A stretch of 38,497 nucleotides of DNA from Saprospiraceae bacterium (GCA_013360405.1 JABWBR010000048.1:1-38497), one strand, 5' to 3'. Positions 1-8,815 are shown, counted from the stretch's first letter. Translations and numbers: made by a program. Notes: generated by a model not told the origin, from the letters alone.

Positions 1-393
1 CGACCACACCAAAGTCTGGGCTATAAAATCCCGGATTATTACGAAATTTTGAACCAAGAATTATACTTTAGTGTGGTTGCAGCTTAGGGGAAGTGTACAA
101 TTTGTGGACATATACACCGCCCGCAAATCCGAAAAGTAGATGTGAACGGCCATACGGTAACCTACCTCAATTCGGGCGATTGGGTGGAAAATCTTACGGC
201 GCTGGAATACAACTGGGACAAATGGACCCTGTATCACTATGATGAAAGCGAATTTCAACCGGTGAATGCAAAACTTCGGGTAAAAGAACAACTGTCAAAA
301 GAAGAAGCCCGGGAAGAACCGGTTTTGTCGACTGTTGAATTGTTCAAACATATCGTTACGGCTCATCACTTACCCAATAAACATCACACTTGA
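1..393 (+). pseudogene. C-terminal part of an LpxH-like UDP-2,3-diacylglucosamine diphosphatase (calcineurin-type phosphoesterase), interrupted
   Basis: Frame 1 runs in from the left edge and ends with TGA at 391-393. From position 88 it reads the metallophosphoesterase signature CGHIHRP followed by YLNSGDWVENLTALEY, which is the C-terminal metal-binding block and tail of Bacteroidota UDP-2,3-diacylglucosamine diphosphatases (lipid A synthesis, inner face of the inner membrane). An in-frame TAG at 85-87 separates this from about 28 upstream codons (GYKIPDYYEILNQ...). A GTG at 142 could start an 83-residue product, but that would begin after the GHIH motif and could not be an enzyme. The upstream segment does not read convincingly into the motif in any frame, so a frameshift or poor sequence near the edge is as likely as true decay. 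The family assignment is from motif recognition; the interruption is seen directly. Confidence 0.6.
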
Positions 394-487
394 GTACAAG
401 TACCAGCCTCAAAAATATTATTAGCATAGTATCATACAATGGTTGGTATGTATTAATAATTTAATTCAGAATAATATGGAATAGCTG

Positions 488-2116
488 CTAATTTTTTGGG
501 GTATATTTAAATAAAAGCTCAATAGGGTAATCTTCTCTACTCATAATATAGATTTGATTACTTGTTAGACGAAATGTGTCCGCATCTATTCCCCCTCCCT
601 TATATTTTTTTCCAAACCTGCCATCTTGAACCCAATATCTTAGCCCATTATCAATTATTACGTAGGAGCAATTTGAAAGAGGTGCAACGGAATTCCAACT
701 ATTGACTGGAGCATTATTTAAAAAAGTAATAAAAATCTCCTTAACTTCATCGAAGTACCACCCATCATTACCTTGTTTATATGCTACTAATATTTTTGCA
801 GTATGCTGACCTTTTGATCTAAAATTTATTAGAGATAAGTCAATTGTATATTCAATTCGATCACTACCGTGAACCATATTTGATACTTTGGCTTGATTGA
901 ACTCAGAAAGGGAATTAAAATTCCATCCTGGAATTTTCTTACCTATTAAATCAGATTTAATTTTTTCAATATCAGGTTCTGGATCTTTTATTGTAAGAAT
1001 TTTACTTTGAACATCAGAGGCTATTGAATGGAGTTCAGATTCATTAGATGGTTGGCAAATAACATTTTGATTGGTATAGGATTGAGTGAATTTATTTAAT
1101 GATTCTTCGTTATTAATATATCTACTCTCTAATTGATTATATTGAATTTGGGCTTTTTCAGTACATTCTATGTATTCTTTGCCAATAGATTTTTGAAGCT
1201 CTTGCAGCTTATTCCTGGCTTCATTACGTTTATTAAAATTATATGTACTGAACGAAGATAAAAATATCTTATGAATTTTTATGTTATTTTCATTTGAAGA
1301 TTCAACACATTTGCAAAAAGCAGTAGCAATATTTTTACCATCTCTAACTGGATCATGTTTGAGAAAAAGTTGATAAATGACGAGTAATAATAGTAAAGTA
1401 ACAGTTATTGGTATCACTGTTTTAGTATTTGCTTTAAGCCATTTTGAAACGTCAATACCTTCATCTTTTGGGAGGGGAGTTGGCTCTGAGTCAATTTGTT
1501 GACTAAATAATCCACTATCATTTGAAGCGTTTGCCCAATCTGTATTAATTTGTCGATTAATAACTTTAGAGTGTGATTTTTCGATTCTTAAATAACTAAT
1601 TATACCAGCAAAACCCAACGCTGCTAAGGCAGCCCAATAGGCGAATTGAAACTCTGCCACAATTTGACTTTCACTTTTTATATCAATTACATTTTTCACT
1701 GCAAATTGTAAGATTAGAAGAGAACTGAATCCGACTAAACCAGCGCAAGTTCCAATTAATGCCTCTCTTTTTTCTTTAATTAAATATATAGTGAGACCAA
1801 TTACAGATGATATAAAAGCGAATATAGCCCAAATGTTCGAAGGAATTTTCTCTCCCCCCTTTTTTACATCATCCATCATCATACCGGGGTCTTTCAATTG
1901 AGTTCCAGTAACAAATTCTATACCTGTTACAGAAGCCATCTGTTGGCCAGTCGAAGTACATTTTAGATCACAAAATGTAAAGAAAAAACATACAATTGCG
2001 AAAGCGAAAGAAGTTGGGACTAATGGCCTCTTGCTTGTGATACTATCACTAGAAGGAACCTGGATAATGATTGTTGTGGGTTGTTGTTCCTGATTTTGTT
2101 GGTTCTGGTTTTCCAT
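488..2116 (-). CDS. Hypothetical multi-pass membrane protein with large C-terminal extracytoplasmic domain
   Basis: A 542-residue protein with ATG start. A Gln/Asn-rich N-terminus (about 30 residues) is followed by five hydrophobic segments at roughly residues 32-50, 92-112, 117-140, 153-173 and 233-251. A segment near residues 60-75 (ASVTGIEFVTGTQL) resembles Bacteroidota membrane proteins of unknown function. The remaining ~290 residues are soluble, Asn/Lys/Ser-rich and carry Cys pairs (FCKCVE) with a coiled-coil-like stretch. The coding sequence is clearly more AT-rich than genes to its right and has long AT-rich flanks, which suggests recent acquisition. No enzymatic motif was seen and no neighbour points to a role. 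The gene itself is well supported; its function is unknown. Confidence 0.8.
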   Translation of the reverse strand: MENQNQQNQEQQPTTIIIQVPSSDSITSKRPLVPTSFAFAIVCFFFTFCDLKCTSTGQQMASVTGIEFVTGTQLKDPGMMMDDVKKGGEKIPSNIWAIFAFISSVIGLTIYLIKEKREALIGTCAGLVGFSSLLILQFAVKNVIDIKSESQIVAEFQFAYWAALAALGFAGIISYLRIEKSHSKVINRQINTDWANASNDSGLFSQQIDSEPTPLPKDEGIDVSKWLKANTKTVIPITVTLLLLLVIYQLFLKHDPVRDGKNIATAFCKCVESSNENNIKIHKIFLSSFSTYNFNKRNEARNKLQELQKSIGKEYIECTEKAQIQYNQLESRYINNEESLNKFTQSYTNQNVICQPSNESELHSIASDVQSKILTIKDPEPDIEKIKSDLIGKKIPGWNFNSLSEFNQAKVSNMVHGSDRIEYTIDLSLINFRSKGQHTAKILVAYKQGNDGWYFDEVKEIFITFLNNAPVNSWNSVAPLSNCSYVIIDNGLRYWVQDGRFGKKYKGGGIDADTFRLTSNQIYIMSREDYPIELLFKYTPKN

Positions 2117-2816
2117 CTTTGTTCAATTTATTTTACATTACTGCGTTGAAACTTCTATTAGTCTACGCAATGCGTGGTAAGATTGAGCTTTGATACAAAC
2201 TGGCTAAACGTATGATGAATCCATTCGATAGAAATAGTATAGAATTCGAAGTTAACATTATATTGCCTATTCTTCAGATTGTATGAATGACCCCTTTGCA
2301 GTATTACATTTTTAGTTCGACCTGTTTTGGCTCAAAAACATTAGCAAAGTGCTAAATAATAGATAAAGATCAAGGATATAGGCCATTATTACCTTTGTGA
2401 CCCGATTTTAATACTCAAAGTATAACTTCTAATAGAGTTTATACTAAATAAATACTAAGACACCTACGATTTCATTCATAGTGATGTCAATAAAAACGAG
2501 TCACTATCCAGATTATTGAAGATAGCCTGATACAAAAATATATAATTATTGCTAGATTAACAAATTATACTGGAATTGTTAAGTTAGCATTTTTAATGGA
2601 AAGTGAATTGTTCTCAAAGTAATTTTCGTTAAAGAATTATGTAATTTATATTTGGCTAAAGATTGCGATGTCAAAATATAATTATTATTGATTGATGGTT
2701 TTGTAGGTGAAAAATTCAAAATTTTTGTGTTGTAAAATAATTGTACTATATTTGATCAATAGATGTTTATACATTGGTTTTTTTAACAAAACATTTACCA
2801 ACTAAAACAACAATTT
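2117..2816. other. AT-rich intergenic region
   Basis: About 700 bp with no ORF longer than a few codons that looks coding. It separates the divergent genes at 2116 and 2817. Its right end holds a near-consensus promoter for the DoxX-like gene. A TACCTTTG box at 2390-2397 matches a -7 element but has no -33 partner and no gene after it. A 7-bp inverted repeat (ATAGTGA/TCACTAT) lies near 2478-2508. Base composition matches the AT-rich gene to its left. Confidence 0.6.
2724..2754 (+). promoter_or_regulatory. Bacteroidota housekeeping promoter for the DoxX-like gene
   Basis: TTTG at 2724-2727, then 19 nt, then TATATTTG at 2747-2754, an exact fit to the Bacteroidota -33/-7 consensus (TTTG-N19-21-TAnnTTTG). 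Transcription should begin near 2760, leaving a 5' UTR of about 57 nt. That UTR ends in an A-rich stretch before the ATG, as usual in this phylum where Shine-Dalgarno sites are rare. Confidence 0.75.
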
Positions 2817-3179
2817 ATGAACGCTCTTCACAGTTTGGGTAAGTACCTGTTTGCACTCCCTTTTGCCGTTTTTGGCGTTTTGCATTTGATGAATGCCTCA
2901 ACTATGGCTAGTGGGGCTTTCGGACAAGTATGGCTGGTTTATCTCACCGGTGTGTGCCTGATCGCCGCTACGGCAAGTATGCTGTTGGGTAGGTATGACA
3001 AATTAGCCACGACCTTGCTCGGCCTCATGCTGTTGATCTTTGTATTTGCTGTTCACCTCAAGCCAGCTACTGGCGGAGATCCGAACGCCGTGGGTCAAAT
3101 ACTGAAGGATACGATGCTGGCCGGCGGCGCCTGGATTTATGCCAAATACGTAGCCACCGATAATTCGGTTATCGGATAA
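2817..3179 (+). CDS. DoxX-like inner-membrane protein
   Basis: 120 residues with four hydrophobic segments (about 8-26, 38-57, 63-81 and 98-113), the size and topology of the DoxX family. That family is broad and poorly defined; members are linked to quinone- or thiol-related redox processes, and no specific activity can be read here. A strong promoter 60-90 bp upstream suggests it is transcribed alone. Its stop lies a few bases before an inverted array of 8-bp repeats shared with the convergent hemB gene. Membrane nature is seen directly; family membership is from overall pattern. Confidence 0.75.
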   Translation: MNALHSLGKYLFALPFAVFGVLHLMNASTMASGAFGQVWLVYLTGVCLIAATASMLLGRYDKLATTLLGLMLLIFVFAVHLKPATGGDPNAVGQILKDTMLAGGAWIYAKYVATDNSVIG

Positions 3180-3184
3180 TTCTC

Positions 3185-3265
3185 AGACTATTGGACTGTT
3201 GGACTATTAGACTATTGGACTATTATTTTTTACTGAAAGTCCAAAAGTCCAAAAGTCCAATAGTC
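3185..3265. repeat. Inverted array of 8-bp tandem repeats between convergent genes
   Basis: Five copies of an 8-bp unit (GGACTATT and variants AGACTATT, GGACTGTT) occupy 3185-3224. After a short T-rich spacer, four copies of the opposite orientation (AGTCCAAA, AGTCCAAT) follow at about 3238-3265. The two halves can pair into a long hairpin in RNA. The block lies exactly between the stop codons of the DoxX-like gene and hemB, so it could work as a bidirectional terminator. Confidence 0.75.
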
Positions 3266-3266
3266 C

Positions 3267-4259
3267 TCATTTCCTCCTCTCCGCAAAGTCCTTCGCAAAA
3301 TAAGTGAGAATCACATCCGCGCCTGCCCTCCTGATGCTCAGCAGGGTCTCCGGCATAGCCTTTTCGTAGTCGAGCCAGCCGTTGCGGCAGGCGGCCAATA
3401 ACATCGCACATTCACCGCTTACATGGTAGGCGGCAACCGGCAAAGAAGTATGCTGTTTAATGCCGGCAATCACATCGAGATAATGAAGCGCGGGTTTTAC
3501 CATCAGCATATCGGCGCCCTCCAGGGTGTCGAGTTCAGCCTCAATGAGCGCTTCGCGCCGGTTGGCGGGGTTCATCTGGTAGGTTTTTTTGTCTTTGGGA
3601 ATGCCGGCTTCGTCGCGCGGCGCCGAGTCGAGCGCATCGCGGAAAGGACCGTAAAAAGCGCTGGCGTATTTGGCGGTATAAGATAAGATTCCGGTGTTAT
3701 GGTATCCGTCGGCATCCAGGGCGCGGCGCAGCGCTGCCACCCTGCCGTCCATCATATCCGATGGCCCCAGCATATCAAAGCCGGCTTCGGCCTGAGCTAC
3801 GCCCATGCGCGCCAGGATGGGCAACGTGGCTTCGTTGTCGATTTGCCCGTGCTGCACAAGGCCGTCGTGGCCATCTACGCTGTATGGATCCATCGCTACG
3901 TCGCTGATGAGGCAGCATTCGGGGAAACGCTGCTTGATGGCGCGGGCCGCCTGCAGGTAAAAGTTGCCCGGGTTGTAGCTGTATGTGGCGGTTTTGTCTT
4001 TGTGCTCCTCGGGTACGGCGGGAAACATTATAAAACTGCGCAAACCCAGGTTCATGCAGCTTTCTATTTCCTGTAGGAGATGTTCGAGCGACAAACGAAA
4101 CGTGCCCGGCAAAGAAGCCACTTCTAATCTGACTCCGGCGCCCGGCATCAAAAACAGCGGTTGTACCAGGTGCTCTACGCTGAGCTGCGTTTCTTGCGCC
4201 ATGGCCCGGATGGCGGCGGTCCTTCGGTTGCGGCGGGGGCGACGGAGCTGTTCTGACAT
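3267..4259 (-). CDS. hemB: Porphobilinogen synthase (delta-aminolevulinic acid dehydratase)
   Basis: Condenses two 5-aminolevulinate molecules to porphobilinogen, an early cytoplasmic step of tetrapyrrole (haem) synthesis. From the ATG at 4259 the protein has 330 residues, the normal family length. The N-terminus RRPRRNRR is the usual start of the first conserved block. Both active-site lysines are present: K197 in TAKYASAFYGPFRDA and K255 in MLMVKPALHYLD. The lid/metal region reads DVAMDPYSVDGHDG, with no Cys triad, so this is probably a Mg-type enzyme. A GTG 13 codons upstream (4298) is open, but a -7-like TTACTTTG box lies between the two candidates (4281-4288), which favours 4259. It is convergent with the DoxX-like gene, and no other haem genes are nearby. 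Confidence 0.96.
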   Translation of the reverse strand: MSEQLRRPRRNRRTAAIRAMAQETQLSVEHLVQPLFLMPGAGVRLEVASLPGTFRLSLEHLLQEIESCMNLGLRSFIMFPAVPEEHKDKTATYSYNPGNFYLQAARAIKQRFPECCLISDVAMDPYSVDGHDGLVQHGQIDNEATLPILARMGVAQAEAGFDMLGPSDMMDGRVAALRRALDADGYHNTGILSYTAKYASAFYGPFRDALDSAPRDEAGIPKDKKTYQMNPANRREALIEAELDTLEGADMLMVKPALHYLDVIAGIKQHTSLPVAAYHVSGECAMLLAACRNGWLDYEKAMPETLLSIRRAGADVILTYFAKDFAERRK

Positions 4260-4410
4260 GTTGGTGGTGTATTTGTCAGGCAAAGTAACAGGCTCCACAT
4301 GCTTTTTGGCGAATGCCGCCTTTCATTTCTTTGTCAATTTATACTTCGCGCCGGGAGCTTGTATTTTTTTCGACACAAAAAACTACCTTAGCCCACACAA
4401 TAAGGTAAGT

Positions 4411-6762
4411 ATGGCTGATAAAAACAGGCGCAACGAGTATCTCTCCTGGCTGACACTGATTACGCTTGTCGGCCTGTGCCTCTTTCTGCGGTTTCCAGAT
4501 CTTTTTAAAACGCCCAACAGCAAAGTGATTGAACCCTGGGGCGATGGGTTCAAAACGTACCTGGCACTGGTATACCATCTTCGCTACGACAGCAGTTATG
4601 CCCGCCTCGAAGCTATGAACTACCCCTATGGCGAACACGTCATCCCCGGCGATGCGCAACCCGCCATCTCCAATACGCTCAAAGCTATCAGCAAGCGCAT
4701 TCCGGAGCTGGCCGACTACGGCATAGGGGGACTCCATTTCTCTCTGCTTTTTTCGCTGGCCTGGTGTGTGATTTTTTTGTATTTGCTCTTTCGGCGATTG
4801 GGGCTTCCAGCCTGGTACAGCATCCCCATTTCGCTGGCGATAACCTTCTTGTCGCCTCCTTCTGAGCGACTTATTTCGCATTACGGCCTGGCGCATCCCG
4901 CGGCGCTGGCAGCTTTATTGTATGGTTTGCTCAAGTGGGAAGAGCGACACCATTGGTCAACGAGCTTGGGCATTGCCCTGCTCATTTGGTTTTTTTCGCT
5001 TATTCACTTTTACTTTTTTGCCATTCTCTCTTTTACGGTGGCAGGATATTTTGCTTTCAGCTGGCTGATACAGCGCCGTTGGTCGCTTTTGCCGCGATAT
5101 GCGATGCATTTTGCCGTGCAGGTGCTGCTGCCATTTGTTTTTTTCTGGTGGTGGATGATGGCCGGCGACCCCGTCACCGACCGCACTTCCTCACCATGGG
5201 GGTTTTTGAACTATAATACCCGCCCCGAAGGCGTGTTCACTTCGCTAACCCAACCCCATTTCCGCTGGATCCACGAGCATATCATTGCTATCAAGCAGGT
5301 AGACTATGAAGGCAAATCTTACATCGGCATCGTTGCATTAGTGGGCTTTCTAATCTTAGTAGTCCAGGTAGCCGTCAAATTATTCCAGCGCTTGTCCCCC
5401 CCTCTCCCCCTCCCTCCCTCCCCCCCTCTGCCTCTCCCCCTCCCCATACAAATAGAGGGCCGTCGTTCGGTATATCTCAACGCCCTGTTTTTCACCGGAT
5501 TGGCTTTGTTTATCTTTGCTACCGGTTTCCCATTTGCGATCAAAGGTTTGGAATTTCTACTCGACTATACGGGCCCCCTCAAGCAGTTCCGCTCAATAGG
5601 CCGCTTCGCCTGGGTGTTTTATTTTTCCAGTAATATTATCGCCTTTGTGCTGTTGTACAGATGGATGTCGCGTGGCGCCGACTGGCGCAAAGGAATTGTG
5701 ATCGCAGCCGTGTTGGCATTGAGTGCCGAAGCCTGGTTTTTTACACGCAGTTTTGATTGCCGGCTCGACGATATTGAAGAGCTTAATCCCGGTCACCGCT
5801 ATACTGATCTCAAGATAGATTATAAGGAATACCAGGCTATTTTGCCAATACCCTATTACAATATAGGCTCAGATAATTTCTGGTGGGCGCTCAGCGGTTT
5901 TATCGGACAAAAGACGCAAACGCTTGCCATGCAGACCGGGTTGCCTTCTACCGGCGCCATGCTTACGCGCACGTCGCTGTCGCAAACGATCAAGCAACTA
6001 CAACTGGTGATGGAACCTTATCGCTTGCCCGCTATTCTGGATGATTTTCCCAATACAAAGCCCTTGTTGCTGGCCTGGGATGAAGAGCGCGTGGCAGAAG
6101 GCACGTTTAATTACCGTCACTTACTGGAAGACGCCCAGTTGATTTATGAGAATCCTCCTTTGCGGCTATATCGCTTGCCTTTGCAATTGTTTTCCAAACG
6201 CGTCGAAGCGCGCAGGGCAGCAGTTACGCAGGTTTTGGCCGCCGATTCGTTATTACACCGCACTGACTCCGGCCTGCTGGCATCTGCCCCCGACAGCGGC
6301 TTTGTGTACCAATCGTTTGACGATCGGCGCGCTTCTCAAATATATATGGGCCAGGGCGCCTGGGAAGCATCCGCCGCCGACGGCGTAACTTTGTTTGAAG
6401 ATACGCTGCCCTCGCAGCAGTCGAATCAATATGTGTTTTCGATGTGGATGCACCTGCAGGCCGATCTACACCCTCGTACCGATATAGCGATTGTGGAATA
6501 CGACGAAAAAACAGGCCAGGAAGTGCAGCGCCGCGATGCACAAGTCCGCGAATGGGTCCAAACTTTCGACAACAATGGCTGGGGACTTCTGGAGTGGACT
6601 TTCAACCTAAGCGCGCCAGGCAACCGCATTGCTATTTATCTTAAAAATAAAGCGCTGAAAAAACAAAACCTCCACCTCGACGAGTTGCTTATTCGACCTG
6701 CCGGGTTAAACTTTTATAAAAAGGCAGATAAATGGGTGTTTTATAATAACCGGTGGTATTGA
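4411..6762 (+). CDS. Large GT-C-like integral membrane protein with C-terminal beta-sandwich domain
   Basis: 783 residues from the ATG at 4411. The frame is open back to 3985 but that part overlaps hemB antisense and has no matching features. The first ~420 residues hold about ten hydrophobic helices. The first large loop contains EPWGDGFKTY and NYPYGEHVIPGDAQP, an acidic-loop layout like GT-C glycosyltransferases. The remaining ~300 residues are soluble and end in a Trp/Tyr-rich segment resembling a carbohydrate-binding jelly-roll. A role in extracytoplasmic glycan transfer is inferred from architecture only. An unusual feature is a proline/leucine run (SPPLPLPPSPPLPLPLP, about residues 329-348) encoded by a C/T-rich tract at 5395-5454; it looks like an in-frame insertion of low-complexity DNA at a predicted loop. 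Confidence 0.8.
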   Translation: MADKNRRNEYLSWLTLITLVGLCLFLRFPDLFKTPNSKVIEPWGDGFKTYLALVYHLRYDSSYARLEAMNYPYGEHVIPGDAQPAISNTLKAISKRIPELADYGIGGLHFSLLFSLAWCVIFLYLLFRRLGLPAWYSIPISLAITFLSPPSERLISHYGLAHPAALAALLYGLLKWEERHHWSTSLGIALLIWFFSLIHFYFFAILSFTVAGYFAFSWLIQRRWSLLPRYAMHFAVQVLLPFVFFWWWMMAGDPVTDRTSSPWGFLNYNTRPEGVFTSLTQPHFRWIHEHIIAIKQVDYEGKSYIGIVALVGFLILVVQVAVKLFQRLSPPLPLPPSPPLPLPLPIQIEGRRSVYLNALFFTGLALFIFATGFPFAIKGLEFLLDYTGPLKQFRSIGRFAWVFYFSSNIIAFVLLYRWMSRGADWRKGIVIAAVLALSAEAWFFTRSFDCRLDDIEELNPGHRYTDLKIDYKEYQAILPIPYYNIGSDNFWWALSGFIGQKTQTLAMQTGLPSTGAMLTRTSLSQTIKQLQLVMEPYRLPAILDDFPNTKPLLLAWDEERVAEGTFNYRHLLEDAQLIYENPPLRLYRLPLQLFSKRVEARRAAVTQVLAADSLLHRTDSGLLASAPDSGFVYQSFDDRRASQIYMGQGAWEASAADGVTLFEDTLPSQQSNQYVFSMWMHLQADLHPRTDIAIVEYDEKTGQEVQRRDAQVREWVQTFDNNGWGLLEWTFNLSAPGNRIAIYLKNKALKKQNLHLDELLIRPAGLNFYKKADKWVFYNNRWY
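5395..5454. repeat. C/T-rich low-complexity tract inside a coding region
   Basis: About 60 bp consisting almost only of C and T on the + strand (units such as CTCCCCCTCCC). It resembles the intergenic tract at 10276-10321. Here it is translated in frame as alternating Pro/Leu/Ser within the GT-C-like membrane protein. Such tracts can slip during replication and change length. Confidence 0.7.
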
Positions 6763-6804
6763 TGGGATGTTGGATTTTTAATGTTGGATGTTGGATGATT
6801 GATT
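6763..6804. repeat. Short GTTGGAT tandem repeats between convergent genes
   Basis: Three copies of ATGTTGGAT/GTTGGAT with degenerate neighbours fill the 42 bp between the stop codons of the GT-C-like gene and tlyA. It is the same kind of intergenic micro-array seen after the DoxX-like and CoA-transferase genes. No classical hairpin with a T-run is visible here. Confidence 0.55.
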
Positions 6805-7533
6805 CTAGGCAAACCACGCTAAATATTCTACGTTTTTTTGCTGTCCATCTGCATCAGTGGGAATATGCGCTTGTAGGGTGAATCCATATTTTTGGGCGCA
6901 TTCGCGTACTTTGTCAAGCGCCTGCAGGCGCAGCACCTCGTCTTTTACAATTCCTTTTTTCAGCCTGACCCTTTCATCCAGTTCAAACTGGGGTTTGACC
7001 AGTGCGATCAACTGCGCAGCCGGGGCCATCAAAGCCGGCAAACAGGGTATGATATGGCACAGGCTGACAAATGACACATCGATTACCACCCAATCCACAG
7101 GCCCGTAGGGTAGGGTAGAGGGGGGCATCTCCCTGATGTCGGTTTTTTCAAGCGACAATACTTGCGGGTGTGTACTTAGCGAAGGATCGAGTTGCCCGGC
7201 GCCCACGTCTACCGCCGTGACGTGCTTCGCTCCGAATTGAAGCGCACAGTCGGTAAAACCACCGGTAGAAGCGCCGATATCGAGCACGGTCTTGCCGGTA
7301 AAATCGACCTGGAAGGTCTGAATGGCTTTTTCCAGTTTGAGTCCGCCGCGACCTACATACCGCAAGGGCGGCGCTACCATCGTCACTTCGTCGGCAGGTG
7401 TCACTTGTTGCGATGCTTTGCCCGCCGGTTTGCCGTTCACGGCAACCAGTCCTTGCTCGATTGCCAGCCGCGCTTTTTCACGCGAGCCGACCATCCCGGA
7501 TACGACGAGGTAAGTATCTAGGCGCTGTGACAT
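6805..7533 (-). CDS. tlyA: TlyA family rRNA (cytidine-2'-O)-methyltransferase
   Basis: 242 residues. An N-terminal S4 RNA-binding domain (about 1-60: RLDTYLVVSGMVGSREKA...) is followed by a FtsJ/RrmJ-type Rossmann methyltransferase domain with the SAM motif DIGASTGGFTDCAL, then DVSFVSL and LVKPQFE, the latter carrying a conserved catalytic lysine. TlyA enzymes methylate 16S and/or 23S rRNA; some relatives are called haemolysin A. The start at 7533 is chosen over a GTG at 7551 because a perfect -7 box (TACCTTTG on the minus strand, 7551-7558) overlaps that GTG, and because MSQRLDTYL is the usual family N-terminus. It lies just after the FAS1 gene terminator, so it has its own promoter. Confidence 0.92.
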   Translation of the reverse strand: MSQRLDTYLVVSGMVGSREKARLAIEQGLVAVNGKPAGKASQQVTPADEVTMVAPPLRYVGRGGLKLEKAIQTFQVDFTGKTVLDIGASTGGFTDCALQFGAKHVTAVDVGAGQLDPSLSTHPQVLSLEKTDIREMPPSTLPYGPVDWVVIDVSFVSLCHIIPCLPALMAPAAQLIALVKPQFELDERVRLKKGIVKDEVLRLQALDKVRECAQKYGFTLQAHIPTDADGQQKNVEYLAWFA

Positions 7534-7550
7534 AACGGAATTTATGCGCA

Positions 7551-7558
7551 CAAAGGTA
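7551..7558 (-). promoter_or_regulatory. -7 promoter element for tlyA
   Basis: On the minus strand this reads TACCTTTG, matching TAnnTTTG. It is 17 nt before the tlyA ATG at 7533 and directly downstream of the T-run of the FAS1 terminator. No good -33 TTTG is present at 19-21 nt because the terminator stem occupies that place, so the promoter may be weak. Confidence 0.5.
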
Positions 7559-7592
7559 AAAAAAAGGAGCCAGGTGCTGCCACCTGGCTCCT
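7558..7592 (-). terminator. Rho-independent terminator of the FAS1 lipoprotein gene
   Basis: A 12-bp perfect stem (AGGAGCCAGGTG/CACCTGGCTCCT, 7565-7592) with the 4-nt loop CTGC. On the minus strand it is followed by eight T residues (complement of A-run 7558-7565). It is 30 bp after the FAS1 stop and in the correct orientation for it. Confidence 0.9.
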
Positions 7593-7622
7593 AAACAGTA
7601 CTATCGACTATCTTTTCTGCAA

Positions 7623-8555
7623 TTACAAATTATCCGGCAAGATAACCTTGTTGATCACGTGAATGACCCCGTTGGTCGCCTGTACATCGGTAAGGACCAC
7701 CGTGGCCGTTTCACCCTTGGCATCAGTGATCGTTACGTTGCTGCCGCTGATGTTGATGGTAAACGTCTCTCCATTAACGGTAGTAACCACTTGGCCATTG
7801 GTCAGCGCCGATGAACGCACGTTGCCGGCCACGACGTGGTAGGTAAGTACTTTCGACAACTGCTCGGCAGTGAGGCCCGCAGTTACCCCGGCAATTGCCT
7901 CGAATGCGCTGTTGAGCGGCGCAAATACCGTAAACGGACCTGCACCCGACAATACCGTCGTCAAATTGCCGGAAGCAGACCCCAAAGCGCCTACCAACTG
8001 TGTGAAGTTGGAATTGGCGGCAGCATGGCCTACTACGTCGAGCGGCAACAGTACTTTGTCAATTACGTGAATGACGCCATTTTTGCCTACAATGTCAGCG
8101 GTCGTTACCGTGGCATTGCCGTTGATTTTTACCTGACTACCCGTTTTTTCAATGAGTATGGCAAGTTGCGTATTGCCCGGACCCGTCTGAGCCGCAGTGG
8201 TGGCATAAGTCTGTCCCGTAGCTATATCACCGGCTCCAATCTGGGCGCCTAACACATGATACAACAGGATTTCCTCCAGTTGGTCATCAGTCAGCGTGGT
8301 CAAATCTACTCCCAGTGCCTGAAACGCAGCGTTAGTAGGTGCAAATACGGTGAACGGACCTGTTCCGTTTAGTACGTCGTCGAGGTTGACGCGCTGCAGG
8401 GCGCCAACCAAAGTGCTGAATTGAGGATCGTCAGCCGCAATTTCGGTCAGTGTCTGTTCCGCAAGGGTTGGCTCGTCTTCATCGTCGCATGCAGAAAAAG
8501 CCAATACAGCTACAGCAAGAAAAAGCGCGTTGATAAACCATTTTGTTTTTGACAT
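7623..8555 (-). CDS. Lipoprotein with two fasciclin (FAS1) domains
   Basis: 310 residues. A lipoprotein signal peptide ends in the lipobox LAFSAC (Cys at about residue 23) followed by an acidic linker (DDEDEP), which in Bacteroidota can act as a surface-export signal. Two FAS1 domains follow, about 33-165 and 170-308. Each has the H1 motif (VFAPTNAAFQAL and VFAPLNSAFEAI), a central YHV segment, and the H2-type ending NGVIHVIDKVLLP or NGVIHVINKVILP. FAS1 domains mediate cell-cell or cell-matrix adhesion. The protein is probably anchored in the outer membrane. It is monocistronic, with a strong terminator directly downstream. Confidence 0.93.
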   Translation of the reverse strand: MSKTKWFINALFLAVAVLAFSACDDEDEPTLAEQTLTEIAADDPQFSTLVGALQRVNLDDVLNGTGPFTVFAPTNAAFQALGVDLTTLTDDQLEEILLYHVLGAQIGAGDIATGQTYATTAAQTGPGNTQLAILIEKTGSQVKINGNATVTTADIVGKNGVIHVIDKVLLPLDVVGHAAANSNFTQLVGALGSASGNLTTVLSGAGPFTVFAPLNSAFEAIAGVTAGLTAEQLSKVLTYHVVAGNVRSSALTNGQVVTTVNGETFTINISGSNVTITDAKGETATVVLTDVQATNGVIHVINKVILPDNL

Positions 8556-8815
8556 ATCAAGTCAGTTTTTGGTGGTGAAAAAAATGTACCATCTACAACA
8601 GACTTGTTATTGCCTTGTTCCTGTCAATATTTCTATTTGATTATAATTGTCACAAACGATTGTTTACACCCGTTTTCACAAACAAAAAATAAAGAATGCT
8701 GTTAAGCGCCCCTTTTTATATTGAGGCAAGCCCATCCTTTAATCCCAATAAGTCGGGGTGTTTCGAACCCGTCCGACTCGCTTTTTTTAAACAAATAGCC
8801 GATAATCTACAGCCC

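Noticed and set aside
2390-2397. TACCTTTG box as a promoter
   Set aside because: No -33 partner and no coding sequence follows on the + strand for over 400 bp.
3985-4410. N-terminal extension of the GT-C-like gene
   Set aside because: It overlaps hemB antisense, is Cys/Arg-rich and has no match to membrane protein N-termini; ATG 4411 fits better.
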